Of a stretch of DNA of 64,000 nt, positions 1-13,512 are shown one piece after another. Location of the stretch: the NCBI GenBank assembly GCA_037013685.1, contig CM072885.1, positions 28,495,442 through 28,559,441 of the forward strand, given 5' to 3'. The notes beneath the pieces were generated by a model. It ran no database searches and was not told where the DNA came from. It saw only the letters and a program-made list of their open reading frames with translations. Origin of the DNA: Acridotheres tristis. Taxonomy: Eukaryota; Chordata; Aves; Passeriformes; Sturnidae. Each line of letters begins with the position of its first letter. Within the stretch, counting starts at the first letter, position 1. The translations under genes and the position numbers were made by a program.

Positions 1-3000
1 TTCCCATGTGTTAGCACCAGATCTACTCCACACATATGAATTTTTAAATTTGCCCTAGATATGGGAACACAACAGATTCCAATTGCTTGAACTGGAAATC
101 TGGTAATTTGTCTTAACCTCATCTACGTAATTCCATTATAAAACTCATTTTGTTGCCACTATATGAACCATGAAACATCATTTCCAAAGAGTCTTCATAG
201 GTATTTTGGCATTGACAATTTTTTTACTTTTTATTCAAGATAACAGATTGAGGTAAATACTTGGTTTGGCAGCAGACAATAGGTATCTCAGCAGTAAATA
301 AATAAAATCAATAAACAAGTGTGCATCCTGACAGAAAGTATTTTGCTGGACCTCTTTTATAATTAAATATACAGATGTTTTCATTCTAAGATTCCAGTTT
401 ACTAAGTTAGAGCAACTTTTATGACTATCTTATGTAGTAGCAAATCTGAAGGGAAAATTTAAAACTTAAAAACTTTTTAAAGTAGAAGCAATGCCACTTT
501 CTATTGCTATATCATTAATTACATGTAAAACATGCTTATTAATTATGAAATATTTGTAGAAATGTTTTAGTAGGAGACAATACTAAGTACTAGGTTATCC
601 TGCCTAATTTTGTCCTTGATTACTATTGTTTCGTTTTTATTGAAAGAAATGTTTCTTGGTTTCAAGTTGAAGGGCCCTTGGCAATGCCTGAAATCAGAAT
701 AGGACATACCAGGACAAAGGATGCCAGGGAAAGCTAGGCCATTTGGACTTAATTCTACAGAACATTTTAAAAATAATATCTTTTTATTGTGTTTAATTTG
801 CTGTCATGTATTTTACTCAGTTACTTTTGTGATTTAATTAACGTGTTCTTGTGCAATTTTCCAAATCAGCACGAGTGAAAAATAAATAAAATAGAATAAA
901 TATGTGTACCCTCTCAGTAAACTGGTTCATGTAAACTAGTCACCTTACTACAGATAGCATTACACAGTTGAATAGTCAGTATTTCTTTTTTGGTGGCATA
1001 CATATTCTTTTAGCTCTATTTGTTACCATTTGATGAAATGAGTACTTTATGCTAAAATTTAGCTTTACTCATAATTTTTATGCTCATTTACAGGAGCAAC
1101 AGCATACAGGTTATAAGCTACAGATCTAAAAGTGTTATAATACTTCAGAAAAGTTTAAATGCCAAAGTCTTAATTTAAGAGTTTAATAAAGGAGAGTTTA
1201 TAAATTCCTGGTTACATTATTTTAAGACCTGTAAATCCTGTTCCTGGGCAGTCAGGTGATTCCTACATAAAGAGATCACTAACGATAATCTAAATATTTA
1301 GGCTATGGCAGCATGTCTAAGAGCCCCAGAAATGGCAGGTATCTCTTTACTACACCTCCAAATTAGAGGAAGAGCAACCAGATAAAACCGAGTAATTCTG
1401 ACTTGAAGATGGATTTGAAAGATTCACCATTTGTGCACCATGGTGACTTCTCCACAGTTGTGGTGTCCCCTGAGGATGTTCCTGGAGCTGCCACCTTCCT
1501 TGCCTGCCAAGTCTGGTTCTGTTTTATAAGATTGGCACATTGCATGATGACAGTCTCGAGCCTTGGGTGTATGAATTCCATCTTTCAACATATTGTTTTG
1601 GGCTTGTTGTTTCTAACTTCCCATCGGGTGTTGTCATTTTCCAGTAGTCAGCTGTGGAGAAGTACCCTTCGTGCTTATTTAGCACACTATAGTTCCTGCT
1701 TACATTAAATATATCTCCACCAGCTGCAAGAACAACGATCTGCCCTCCTGGAAGAGTTTTGTATAGAGGTGAACTGTGCAAATAAAAGATGACTCTGGAA
1801 TGAAGCCAAAAGATTACATTAGGCCTTTCGCCCCAAGAAATTTTATCAGTTAGTTTATATGTGTGAGTTCTTACCAGAATATCTGTTTCACATCTTTACT
1901 AATTTTCTGTCGCTAAACATGGATATTACATTACAGTACTGTGCAGTGCAGCTTACTTAATTTCCTTATGAGAAAATTAATAACTTCAATTTAAAAAATT
2001 GAGTGCAAAAGCACTGAAAATAAAAAAAAAATTGCCTCACTGTGTGTTCTGAAATAATTTCTTTTTTATGTGCTCATGGAATTTTAGTAATTCGTAATTT
2101 ACTGGTGTATGCAGACAAGAAATGTTTGTAAATTCTGAGTAATGTGATTTCGCTCCTATGGGATCTTCCCTTTTTATAGAGTAACAACTTTGTTTTACAG
2201 CTATGCATTAGTTTTGAAAACCTATTAGCTGCCACCTCCCTTTGTATAAGTTTTCAGAAGTAATTTCAGCTTTGAATGGAGAGATGATATCATGGCTAAT
2301 ATTTTTGCACTTGTCTAATTACTATTTATGTCTTGATCTTTTAGTCATGCACTAAGTGAACAGATGTATATAAAAATATAAATGGATTAAACAAGTGAGC
2401 AGAGATCTGCCTGTAGTAGCTATTAAATTCAATTTCCAGATGCATAATCCAGCTGAGATTTACTAAGCGATAAAATTCAATGCCTATCCTGATCCAGGAG
2501 GGAAATATTTGGTGAGGTGATCCCTTCTTAGGCCACAGCCTAGCGTAGACAGATTCTCTTTATTCCTTATCCTGTTCAGTCAAGTATGGATCATCTTTCA
2601 CATATCTGCTACCAGCCACAGTGGGAAGGTACACAGCACACTTGCTTCAGGTTTCGTCTGACCCCCTGCTTCATTTTTTGCTTATTGATTTTTCAGTATT
2701 CTCTCTACTAGAGTATAAAAGCCCAGGAAAGTTTAAAAATATCATTTTTACACACATGTTTAAATGACTTCTTTTATCTACCTTGGACATTTTAGAGAAT
2801 TAGTGAGATTGTGGATAAATAGCAATAACTAATCAGAAAAATCCTATACTGATGGGAGTGATCCCAGGCCAAGAAGAAGGAGAAAAACGGTGCTTGTTCT
2901 CCTGTGGACTTCACTTCTCAAGTAGGTCAAATGTGCCCACATTCACAGTGCTCTGACCCGAGTGTCTTCTGGGTTTTCCATGAGACTTATGTGGCCCTAA

Positions 3001-3918
3001 AATATTATTATCAGTCATTTAGAATGCTGAAGTTTGAAATTCCTGAAATGATGGTAGGATTGTGTTGCTGTCCACATGAATGCTGTTATAGTCACAGTAT
3101 CAAACCAGGCCTCAGCCATGGAGGGAATGAAAGTTCTCAAAGGTCCTTGTGAATAATCCTAGAGTATGAGGAATGGCTTAAGTACTCTTTCGCTACTTGC
3201 ACCATGAGCAGTCTGTGGTCCCAGAAGCATGCTATGCCACAGCTTGCATCTGGGCTTTGTCTCAAAGGGAAGCACACAGTTAACTGCCAAAGAGAATTAA
3301 ATGATATATGAATTTGCAGGATGGACTTCCAGGGATCAATCAGGATTTGGGAGCAAAACAATAGACTAAATTATTTGGCAAAATGCACTATTATGTGATT
3401 TTCATTAAAAAATATATTGCTAATCATTTCTGAAAAGTCTAACTTTGTATTTTTCATTTGCAGGTTATTTTTAGCTCCTATCCAGAAATTTTGCTGAAAT
3501 TACAATTGGACTGCTCTTTGAGGATTCAGCTTAAGGTGTCTATTGTTGTATTGAATGCAAACCCCATAATTCTTGCCTGCCAGCATTTTGTTTCTGGGTA
3601 CACATTTTCTTTCTGCATTGAAATTAGTAAAGAACAATTCTTTTCAGTAGACATTGCCCAATAGGCTGTATTATCAGTGATCTTGCTAGCAGTTTATGCT
3701 TTCCTATTTTGTCCCAGTGCTTAGTAATCCTCTTGAACAGAAGGCCATTACCTTCAAAACTGTCATTAAAGAAAGCTCTTTTCTTCCTGCTATATTAGGA
3801 AACATAAGTTATCTAAAGAACTTAAGTTCAACAGCTACAGGCTTACTCATGTCGTCTTTTCTATTCATCCTAAGGTCTATCCACACAAAGAATGCAGTTT
3901 GTGTTTCCAGGCCATCTC
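1..3918. other. AT-rich intergenic DNA, no recognised gene
   Basis: Unique-looking AT-rich DNA. The only part that stands out is the open segment near 1363-1781, listed separately. Elsewhere the short open frames have no recognisable motif, and I see no LINE or LTR hallmark before the LTR at 3923. Confidence 0.6.
1363..1781 (-). pseudogene. Unrecognised open segment, possible decayed exon or retrocopy
   Basis: On the minus strand two overlapping frames together stay open for about 420 nt. One (1781 down to 1524) reads with a complex, non-repetitive composition including YKTLPGGQIVVLAAGGDIFN and TADYWKMTTPDGKLETTSPK. The other (1581 to 1363) includes QTWQARKVAAPGTSSGDTTTV. The composition is more protein-like than the AT-rich surroundings. 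I see no splice sites, start codon or poly(A) tail that would settle it, and I do not recognise the family. It could equally be chance in a less AT-rich patch. Confidence 0.2.
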
Positions 3919-3922
3919 ATGC

Positions 3923-4540
3923 TGTGTTGTGGTTTGCTATGTCCCTTGTTACAGCCTTGTTCTCCCCTTTCATTAGAATGGTTTCTCCCTATGTTGTACC
4001 CCTTTTGTTCGTCTATTCCAGGTTACCCCTTCCCGCCTTAGGTGTGTCAATTACCCCTAAACTCCACCTTTTCTTCCAGACCCTTCCCTGTCTATCACCT
4101 TAGCCCAAGCCCACTCAGTTGTCAATTCCCCCCCGGCCACACCTGTTGTTCCAGAATGTTCACTGTCAGTTGTTAGTTCTGTGTTATGTGATTGGACCCC
4201 ATAAGTTAGACCCCACCTATGTTTCCCCTCATTGGTTTGTTGTACTCTGAATCCCTCCCTATGTTACGTCCCTAAGCCTTCCTGATTGCTCTCGGGGGAG
4301 GGCCCCTATTTAAGTTAATGTCAAGCTGTTATCTTTGCCTTATCCACCCCTTGGCTCCAGTTGTACGCCTACCCGTTCCTCCAATAAACCCTTGGAACCC
4401 TGAAAGGACCCTCTTGATTCTTTATTTCTTCCCGACGCTGACAATTGCTACCAAGGCTCGGTGCCTTACCCTCACCCCGGGCTCTGGGGAGAGGGCCACT
4501 CTTGGTGCTTCCCCTGCCTCTCCAGCTAGTCGGGTGGACA
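3923..4540 (+). mobile_element. Solo LTR of an endogenous retrovirus, 618 bp, 4-bp target duplication
   Basis: Begins TGTGTTGTGG and ends GGGTGGACA, flanked on both sides by ATGC (3919-3922 and 4541-4544). Inside lie a TATA-like TATTTAA at 4307-4313 and the poly(A) signal AATAAA at 4383-4388, about 75 bp apart, followed by a U5-like CCAGGCTCGGTGCC-type region. This fits plus orientation. A 4-bp duplication is typical of gammaretrovirus-like (class I) elements. No internal retroviral region adjoins it, so it is a solo LTR left by recombination between two LTRs. The element family name is not known to me. Confidence 0.82.
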
Positions 4541-4544
4541 ATGC

Positions 4545-7500
4545 AGGGATGGACTAAGGCGGGCAGCATCAATGCTGCTCTTGTAGAAGAGTGTGAAAAT
4601 GAAGTAGTGCGAGAATTGCTTGAGAAATTTTGCTGTGTGAGGAAACTCATCACTGTATGAAATTGGTGGGGCAATGCCACTGTCTTTTAGCTGCTTTCTT
4701 CACCAGCCATGGCTCGTGGCAGGAGCTCTGCCAAGCAGGTGAGGAGAACCAGAATACTAGCTGCACACTGAGGAAGGAGAATAGGACGGTGACATAGCAA
4801 CACACATCTCTACTGAAACTGGTGAATGAATTTATGTCCCTTAGATACAAATTTGGATTTTCAGCCCAAAAGAGTTTGCCAGCCTTTCAGTTTTTAACTG
4901 CAGGGAGTGCAATTTGGGGTGAGGCTTTTTTGATTGATTGGTAGGGGTTATTTTTGGTTGGTTTGTAGGGTTTTTTTCACCATTTTGACTTATTTTCTTT
5001 CACTTTAGATCACCACTAGAAGCTACAGCAGTACAAGCAAGAATTCATTAACTAAATGGAAGGAGCAGAAAAGAGTGGGAAGAAGACGGCTGCTTAAATA
5101 ATATTTTGCCAACAGAGAAATCATAATTTTGGATCACAGTGGAGTTTATTGAACAAAGTGGAAAAGAGAATTTCGTACTTGAAAGAATTAAGATTTTTCT
5201 AGTTGTGTTTCTGATTAAATGGTGCATTTCTGTTAGGTTAAATAAATAGATCTTTTATAAAAGGTGGGGGGAGGGAAACAGCTCATAAGCTTGTCTAGAA
5301 GATCCAGAATGCCTCCTTTAGGAAAAAAAACCACCTTGAAATGGTAAACTGCACCCTCAAATTCCTCTCCTTACACCCAAATATTTAGGATAGAACAGAA
5401 GACAATCTACTACCTCAAATATTTGTTTAGAAAGCAGTGCAACCACCAACCCATGTTCCAGGGAAGGAGGGAATGAATGAAGTTCCATCTTGGTATATGG
5501 ACAAAGAGGGAGGTAGATGTTTGGGTTTGATTCTAATGAGGGTTCATTTGCCTTGTTTTATCTCATACTAATTACTGTACCTTTGTTTCCTATTCCGAGT
5601 TTTGGAAATAAAAAAGACAAGACCCCAGAGATTAATTCTTACCTTCCCTTGTCTTGTGCTATGTGTGGTTGCAAGCTAAAATCAAAGCTCTCCATGCTTT
5701 TCAAACACCTTAGTGAGGCAAGTGGGATATTCTGGCAGTTTGAACACTCTCCAGTTTATGATTTCAGAGAATCTCTGGGGTAATATTTTTCTTCTCAGCC
5801 ATACTGCCCAAAAGCTAGTGAAATAGGAACCTTGGGAGGATAAGAATTTTGCAATCATAATAGCAAAAGTGAAAAAAAAAATTCTGGAAGACAATAGGGC
5901 AATAAAAACAAACCTTCATCCTGGGGTTCCCTGGCAAGCTTGTGAGCCTTGTATTGACTTTTGCCCTTCTTATTGTCACCAAATTGCATGACCACAGGGG
6001 TAAAATCACTCTTATTAAGGACTTTTTACCACTGTCATTAAGACTAATGACAAGATTTGACAGAAAATTTCAACAGACTGAAGGCAAGGCTGACATCTGC
6101 TAAAAAAGACTTGTCAAACTTACTTGGAAAAGAACCAGAACCCTGGTGCTCTTGTCAAACCTCTTTTCTTACTCTTAGAGGGGGGAAAAAACAACCTAAA
6201 CAAAAAAGCCTCCTATGCCTGCCCCCATCAAAAATGCAAACCTACAACCAAATCCATAAAATTGTTCACTAGTACACATACAAAATATCTGCAGTTTCTC
6301 ATATCTGAAATCTTATTCTATAATTATGTGATCTAGTGTTGCATATATGAAATGGCTGCTTATTTGATATGGTCCTGAAAACCTGATATACCTTCTCAGA
6401 ACTTGAGAATTAAATTCATAAGACAGATGAGGAAAAATCATAAGATCCATTTAAAAATCTTCATGGTATTTAAGAATGATGGAAAAGCTTCCATCAGAAT
6501 TATGTTAATATTACAAAGTGGAGGGCTATCGGTTTGTTTAAGTCTGCCTTATAAAATTAGTCTTTTCCTGAAATCACTATAGCTTAAGATCTTTTTCCCC
6601 ATACTCACATGAGTAAGATTTTTGGCATCTGCAGGAACAAGAACGAAGTTGAATGTTAGCATGACCTAGATCCCTCAGCAGTGCCCATATGCAAGATTTG
6701 ATATGCAAAAATATTTTCTTTCCGAGAAAATAGGTCGTTAATTTTTAATATATATTTAAATCCCACAAATCAAAGATTACCTTCATGCAGTATTTATGGG
6801 TAAAAACACTCAACTGATGAATACACCATAACCTGAAGTTACGAAGTCAAGATCAGATTTCTGGAAGACCTGTTTTTAGTCAAAGACAATTTACAGGAAT
6901 TACTAAAGGAAAAAAGTGCACTCAGTTTTCCAGTTCTGTCATATAAAGTGCCAGGCTAGGTGGTCTAATTGTTGCTTCCAGGGTAAAATCTATGAATGTG
7001 TTAATGTTATTGTAATTTGTGACTAATTCAGGCATGTGTATAAGTGTTTTTCTGCACCAGATTCTAAGTTTTTAAATTATTTTTGTTGGAAGTGGAAAAT
7101 TCCAGCGAGAAGGGAGCACTGTTTTGTGAATCAGAAAAAAAAAACCTTACCAACAATACATTTGGTTTTAATTGTAGGTAGTAAACACCACTTTCAGAAT
7201 TTATTCTAAAAATTTTTAGTTATGGATTCAGTAGTGACATGCAAATATTTTTACTCAGATTACATTAAAAAATGTCTAGAAACCTAGAAATTCTGCAGAG
7301 CAGCTAATAATACAACTGGAAATATGTCAGAAACGATACAGTGAATAAGAGAAAGGATCTGAAAGTGAAAATATGTTTAGTTTTAATTTTGTGGGTTTAA
7401 AAAAAAGTCATCAATCATTTTCTCTTGCAAATAGGAGCTGGGTTTTCTCCCCTATAATTTATACCAAATTGTCCTCTGACATTTCATTTTGCAGTTTTAA

Positions 7501-9594
7501 ATTGTTGCAACTTTGAATAAAACATTTTTTCTATGCTTTGTGTATTGTAAATTAATTGCTTCTGTCAGATTAATGGCTCTTCTTGGGAATACAGGAAATT
7601 ATGGTACACTTGACAATGGTTTTTCAATACTACCATGAAAATTGAAGGAAACTGATGCAAAAAACCCCCCAAAACGATACAAGCCCTACTCCTCCCTGAA
7701 CAAATAAAATAATAAGCAGAGCTTATTTCATCTCACAAAGTGCCTGCAAGCATTGTCACATCAGATATTGGAGAGTAGAGTACATTCACCCTTCAAGGAA
7801 ATGCATTTTAAAATTCATTTCAGTCAGTGCTTATAATTGAGTTTAACAGCTGAAAATCCTTCAGTTGACCTCCTGTCTATCTTTGTTTCTTCTTCTAATA
7901 CAGTTACTCAGAGAGCAAAATGTCTACCCAAACAATGTGGAATGACAACACTAAATATATATATATGTATATATATATACATAAACATGTATACCGGTAT
8001 TTGTTGTATATGTAAAAAAGTTGTTTTCATATTCATATATATGTACAATAAAGTTTGCATTGTTAAATATAAATAGCAGATTTATATTTATATATCAACC
8101 ATACCCCTACACAAGGAATAATAAAACTGTCAAAGCATCTATTTTTGGAATGTTAGAACTGATGTAGGCGAATAATTGTAATTGCTTAAATTGTTTGGGT
8201 TTTTTCCATACACAAAGAAAATTTCAGAGCCACATGGTACAAAAAGTTCACATATGGAAACTAATTGAAATCCTGTCAAGGAGAGCCTATCATCTGGACC
8301 GAAGCGAGTGAGCAAGAAAATGGAACAACTTTGCTATAAAATTTGGCACAATAAGTTGCTTTTTTTTTTGAAAATACCTTGAAAGAATTTAATTTTAAAG
8401 CTGGTATTCTTCTTACTCCCTACTATTCTTTCAACACCTTGAAGTTTCTAGCTATAAAATACTACAGCCTGATTGGAATAGTATTCTAACCTCACAGCTT
8501 TATCTGGTTTTGACAAAAACTTGTATTACCTTGTTCTGCAGAATAAAGACATGCAAGTAGAATATGGACAACACAAACTAGATGAAAATGCCAGCAGCAA
8601 TTCTGGATTTGCTGCCATTTAAAGGAGGGCCTTCCAGACCGTTGGTCCCACTGCCCCTTCAAACCTTTGGAAAAAGTACCAGGAATTCTCAAATTGCCTA
8701 AATGGTTGGCAGCTCTAAGGTTTCTAAGGTTTTCTTAATTTATTTTGGTAAATTCTTTAACAGTATTGGTTTTGCACATACCAAATAATTTCATTTCAGC
8801 TGTGTCCCTGTCCTACCAGTATTTCTTCTTGAAACATGACCTGTGTGTTTGACTAAGTTAATAGCTAAACTGTACACTTCTGAGGGAGGCATTCACTGCA
8901 CCACCTTCCAAATATAAAAGGAGAGGAAAAAGCAGCTTTTACTAATTTTTTACAAATATATATTCTCAGATAGCGTGCAAATGACATTTCTGCTTATCTT
9001 TTTTGTCTCATTTCTTTCCCAGCTAAAAGAACAGCCTAACTCTTACTCTTAAGGAAAGACCAAATAAGTTTGACATCTCTCTACTGGTGTTTTAATCATC
9101 TTCTGAATACCTCAGATCTGCCCTACAGGACAAAAAAGAAGATTATCACCTAGGTTTTCTCTCTGTTCTACTCCAGTACTTCATCCAGTTTCACTTCTCA
9201 TACAACAACCCCCTCTCTAAATATATCTCCACCATAAAAGAATTTAATAACCTGAAGTTTTTCTTTCACCAGTATTTCTCTCAGGGCCCTGACCAGACTC
9301 ATCTGGAGCCCCCACCCACACCAGTCATCCCAGGAACTCTATTTAACCTCAGCCTGGGGCATACCAGAAATGTAGACTCCAGCTCAGTTATAACCTGGTT
9401 ATAGACCTACTGATCCTGACCTACAGACTGCTTTCCTAGCTCTGCCTTGTCACAACTTATCTGTTAGTAAATTGCTGCATCTCATGCTAATCTTGTCCTG
9501 ACTTGACCTCAGCAGCCTTGAATTACTATCGTTTTAATTTGATTTATTATGCCACATATATTTATTTACAAACTAAAAAATATACTTTGAATTT
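4545..9594. other. AT-rich intergenic DNA with a small TA microsatellite
   Basis: No gene or dated repeat is visible. A (TA)n tract interrupted by one G lies at 7954-7980. Poly(A) and poly(T) runs occur throughout. Open frames at 5517-5783, 6057-6336 and 7837-8076 show no motif and are probably chance. Confidence 0.6.
7954..7980. repeat. (TA)n microsatellite
   Basis: Alternating TA over about 27 bp with a single TG interruption. Confidence 0.85.
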
Positions 9595-10317
9595 GTAGAG
9601 TTGGGGGTTGAATTGTTCCCTTTTTTCTTTCTATGGAATTTCTCCCATTGTTATGCTAAGTAGTTGTGGCTACACCTTAGAAACTATAGTGTTCTCTCGC
9701 AGGGGGTGGGTGGAGGGTGGGGGGAGACCAGAAAAGGAAAGGTGGGACAGGGGTCTGTCTGGAGCGGGCTCTGGCTCTCTCACTTCGCTCGTGGAGTGGG
9801 AGGACGGCCCGTGCTCCGATCCAGCATCTTCCCCGCCATCCCAGTGCCGGGAGCCACGTTCCCTGCCATCAGACACCGCCCTGCTGCTCTCTCCCGCTTC
9901 ATCCTCCTACCTCCGGGCACTGTGCCGAGCACCACGACCGACACCGTGAGGGGGGAGCGGCTCCTCCATCCCTCTCAGCCCTGGGCCGCTGCCGCCATCC
10001 CCCAGCCCCTTCAGCTGCGCGGGCCCTGCCCTGCCCACAGCACCGGGAACTGAGCGCAGGGAGAGGCCTTGGCCAAAGGGACTGGGACTGAGCTACACTG
10101 CTCTGCTCTGTTGTCAGTTTTTATAGCTGTTGTTGTTTTTCTGCTATTTTGCCTTGTTAGATATCAGTAAAGAACTGTTATTCCTATCCCCATATCTCCT
10201 GCCTGAAGGCCTCTGATTTGAAACTAAAATAATTAAAAGGGAGGGGGTTGCATTCTGCATCTCAGGAAAGGGGTTCTCGCCTTTACTTAGATAATACCTG
10301 TCTTTCAAACCAAGACC
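9595..10317 (+). mobile_element. Degenerate GC-rich LTR (ERVL-like), about 720 bp
   Basis: A sharply GC-rich block in AT-rich surroundings. It has the layout I associate with common passerine LTRs: a T-rich 5' part (CTCCCATTGTTATGCTAAGTAG), a G-rich stretch, a long CpG-bearing segment, then ATTCCTATCCCCATATCTCCTG, a GGGAGGGGGTTGCATTCTGC block and a worn end CTTTCAAACCAAGACC, where an intact copy would end AACCAGGACA. The well-preserved LTR at 26921-27600 ends in that way. I could not match target duplications, so both edges are approximate. Open frames of 113 to 129 codons inside it are products of the GC-rich composition and not genes. Confidence 0.62.
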
Positions 10318-13067
10318 TGTTGCCATCATTCTTAGTGCCCAAATGTCCCAAATATGCTCTATCTGCACATTCTACAGCTGTACTAGTATTATAATTGTTT
10401 TATACGAGCAGGCCTGGAATACTCTAATTTCTGCAGTTCAAGACAAAATTACTTTATGCCTCAGCAAGGCTTGCTACTGACATGCTATTTTCACTTTACC
10501 TTTTTTTGTTTCAATATTGATGGTCCTCAACACTTCACAGACAAACAAAGCTTGGAGCTGCTTCTCTAAGAAGGGCTTATGAGATATATCTCTGGATAAT
10601 TCAGAAAGTCTGTTATAATAAATATTTTGAATAGAAGTAGCTGTAGTATTATAATTTTGATTTCCTTTAAATTTCAAAGATACCTTCTAGAACTGATCCA
10701 GAGGGAGGCAGAAAAGATGCAGAGGAAAACATACTCAAAATATAAAATAAAACAATAAAAAGTGTAATAAGACTGTACTCAAGTGCCTAGAAACTGATTT
10801 TCTGATTAATATTATGATTCTTTTTACTAGCTTTTACTAACTTTTTTCATTTAGAACATTAAATGTAATATTCCATTCCTCAATAATTTTCCATTTGCAA
10901 TCATACTGCATTATCAATGTGTTTCAATTGTGTTTCAATTAAAAAGACAACACATTTTATAGTGTATTCTTGGGAAGTTTGAAATTGGTTATGTCACAAT
11001 TTGAGAAAACAAAGGACATGTCAGGGTAGAATAAAAAAAATCTCTAAGTACGTTTATTTTACTCGCAAGATAGAGAAGTAGGAGACAATCCTGTGAGAAC
11101 AACCAAGTAAAGGAATGCTGTCTCTCCTGTGATTATGTAGGAGAGAATGATGTAGCAGCACTAACTTCAATTCAATCAAGGTCCAATTTATTCTTAGGTA
11201 ACTTTTGCAGGTTTCTATTTCATGTCAATAATAGCACAGAATGGAAAGTTTTGGTTACTTACCTTTTTTAATTATGGATTTTGTGTGGGTAACTTCTGCA
11301 TCATGACTTATTTGCTGACTGAGTAGCAGAGTTTGGAATTTGGCTTTAGTTCCTATAGAATAGTTGCACATACACTGTTTAAGTATAAATACTTTGGACA
11401 TGGTTTAGGATAGAAGAAATATATTTTCTTGAATAGTATTGACTTATCAATGGTGACTGGAAATCAAATCATAAGTGCATGTTTAGATTATTTCATATGT
11501 GAAGTCTGAATGGTAGGTTTGTGTTTGCAAACTGTTTTTTCTCCTCTTGTTTATTTAATGTTAAAAATATGGTAATACTCCATTTTTTTTCCCCCTTGGT
11601 TGCAGGACTTCTGGACTCCCCATTAATGTTTTAAGCACTCTTTGTACTTATAGTAGAAAGTTTGCACAACAGCATGAAGGACAGAGTCATTCACTGCTGC
11701 CAATGGATTTTTAATGTAACTTTTCAAAACTTGTTTCTTATAGGTAATATGTAAAGCCTGACTATGCCTAGGAGCTCTGGTCTAGAACAAATATAATTAA
11801 TTGATCTGTACAGCCTACACTGAGTTTGAATATAGTCCACTGAAAAAACTGTGCATCCTGCTACCTTGTAAGATTTCTCAGATCCTGACTTCGTTCAGCA
11901 GTTGCACTGGAGCAGGACCAAAATAAATCATTGAAGGGTCTCTAAGCCAACAGGTGTCGTTAGACTTGGATTTACAAGCTTAGACAGATGTCCTGAGACT
12001 GCACTATGCATCCATCTGTAATTAGTGAGAATGAAGAAAAATTTCACTTGTACCTCTACAGTGAACACTGATTGAATCCAAAAAGTCAAGGCACTTTTGT
12101 CCACTTTTTGAGGAGCTCTGACATTGCTTTATGTAGGGGACCTAGACTATGTTTGCTTATTTATAAGTGACATACAGATATTAATCCAGGAAGTCTATTT
12201 AGAAATCTATATCTCACAGACAGCAATCATTCAGTACCACTCTCATATTCAGAAAGTGTGAAGAGGAAAGAGAGAAAGAAGATTTTATCCTTTCATTACT
12301 TTGTGGCTAGAGAATATCACCTAAAAGGTTTCAACGGCTGTCAGAATTTCCCCCCCCTGAAAAATCTCACAAGAAATAAAAGTTCAAGTAACTTTAGATT
12401 TCCAGTTCTACCCATAATGGGAGCACTGGAAGACCTGCCAAGTCAGTACTTTTATGGCATTTTTATTTGGTTGCCGAACAAAGAATCTCAGTGTATAGAT
12501 AAGCATATGAGATTAAATGTAGATTTTGTCCTTCAAATTGCAGTTTCAGTGCCTTTGAATTTCACCCAGTCAGCATTCCTGATTTTTAGAGCCTTTCCTT
12601 GTAACCTTCCTGTGACAGTTTCCTGACACCTCTTGCTGTCATCCACATTCAATCAAGATTCAGATAGAGTGCTTGTAATTTATATTTTAATTTGATCTTT
12701 CGGAAAGGAACTCTGATTCTGTCTCTCAGAAGGGACCGGCACATTATACAAACCACAAACAAACAAACAAGCAAACAATAATTGGAACAACTAGTGAATT
12801 TAAATTTCTATCATTTTTATTTTGTCCTATTTGATTTGTTGCCCTCATTTGCAGCGTCAGACAACATATCCATAAAATTTCATTCTCTACTCCGCATCAA
12901 AATTATTGCTCCATTCATATGTTAAAAGAGCTTCATAAAGCTTTCATATCTTCATAGGAGACTGGATAAATTAACTAACACATTACAGTGAATATATTTA
13001 TGATTGACTATTCTTGTTGCTATGAGTGTATCTATCCAATAATTATGTTCTGCTTTCACTGGATCGG
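10318..13067. other. AT-rich intergenic DNA, nothing recognised
   Basis: Unique AT-rich sequence between the GC-rich LTR and the CR1 3' end. A plus-strand open frame of 122 codons at 12258-12626 has no motif. A short interrupted CAAA run lies near 12752-12780. Confidence 0.6.
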
Positions 13068-13512
13068 TCACAGAATCACCAAATCACTGAATGACAGAAT
13101 CACTAGGTTGGAAGAGACCTTCAAGATCATCGAGTCCAACCCATGCCCTAACACCTCAACTAAACTGAGTGCCATATGCAGTCATTTTTTAAACACATCC
13201 AGGGATGGGGACTCCACCACCTCCTCCCCGGGCAAACTCCTTTGTTTTTAAGGGCTGCTTCCAGTACTTTATCACCCTTTCCATAAAACCTTTTTCCTAA
13301 TATCCAATCTATATTTCCCTTGGTGCAGCTTAAGACTATGTCCTCTCATTCTGTCAGTTGCTGCCTGGAGAAAGAGACCAGCGTCCACCTGACTAACAGC
13401 CACATTTCAAGTAGTTGTAGAGTGTGATATGGTCACCCCTGAATCTCCTTTTCTCCAGGCTAAACAACCCCAGCTCCCTCAACCATTCCTCACAGGGCTT
13501 GTATTCCAAGCC

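Noticed and set aside
9608..10091. Several overlapping open frames of 113 to 129 codons as a gene or CpG-island first exon
   Set aside because: They lie in a GC-rich LTR, in several phases at once, which is what composition alone gives.
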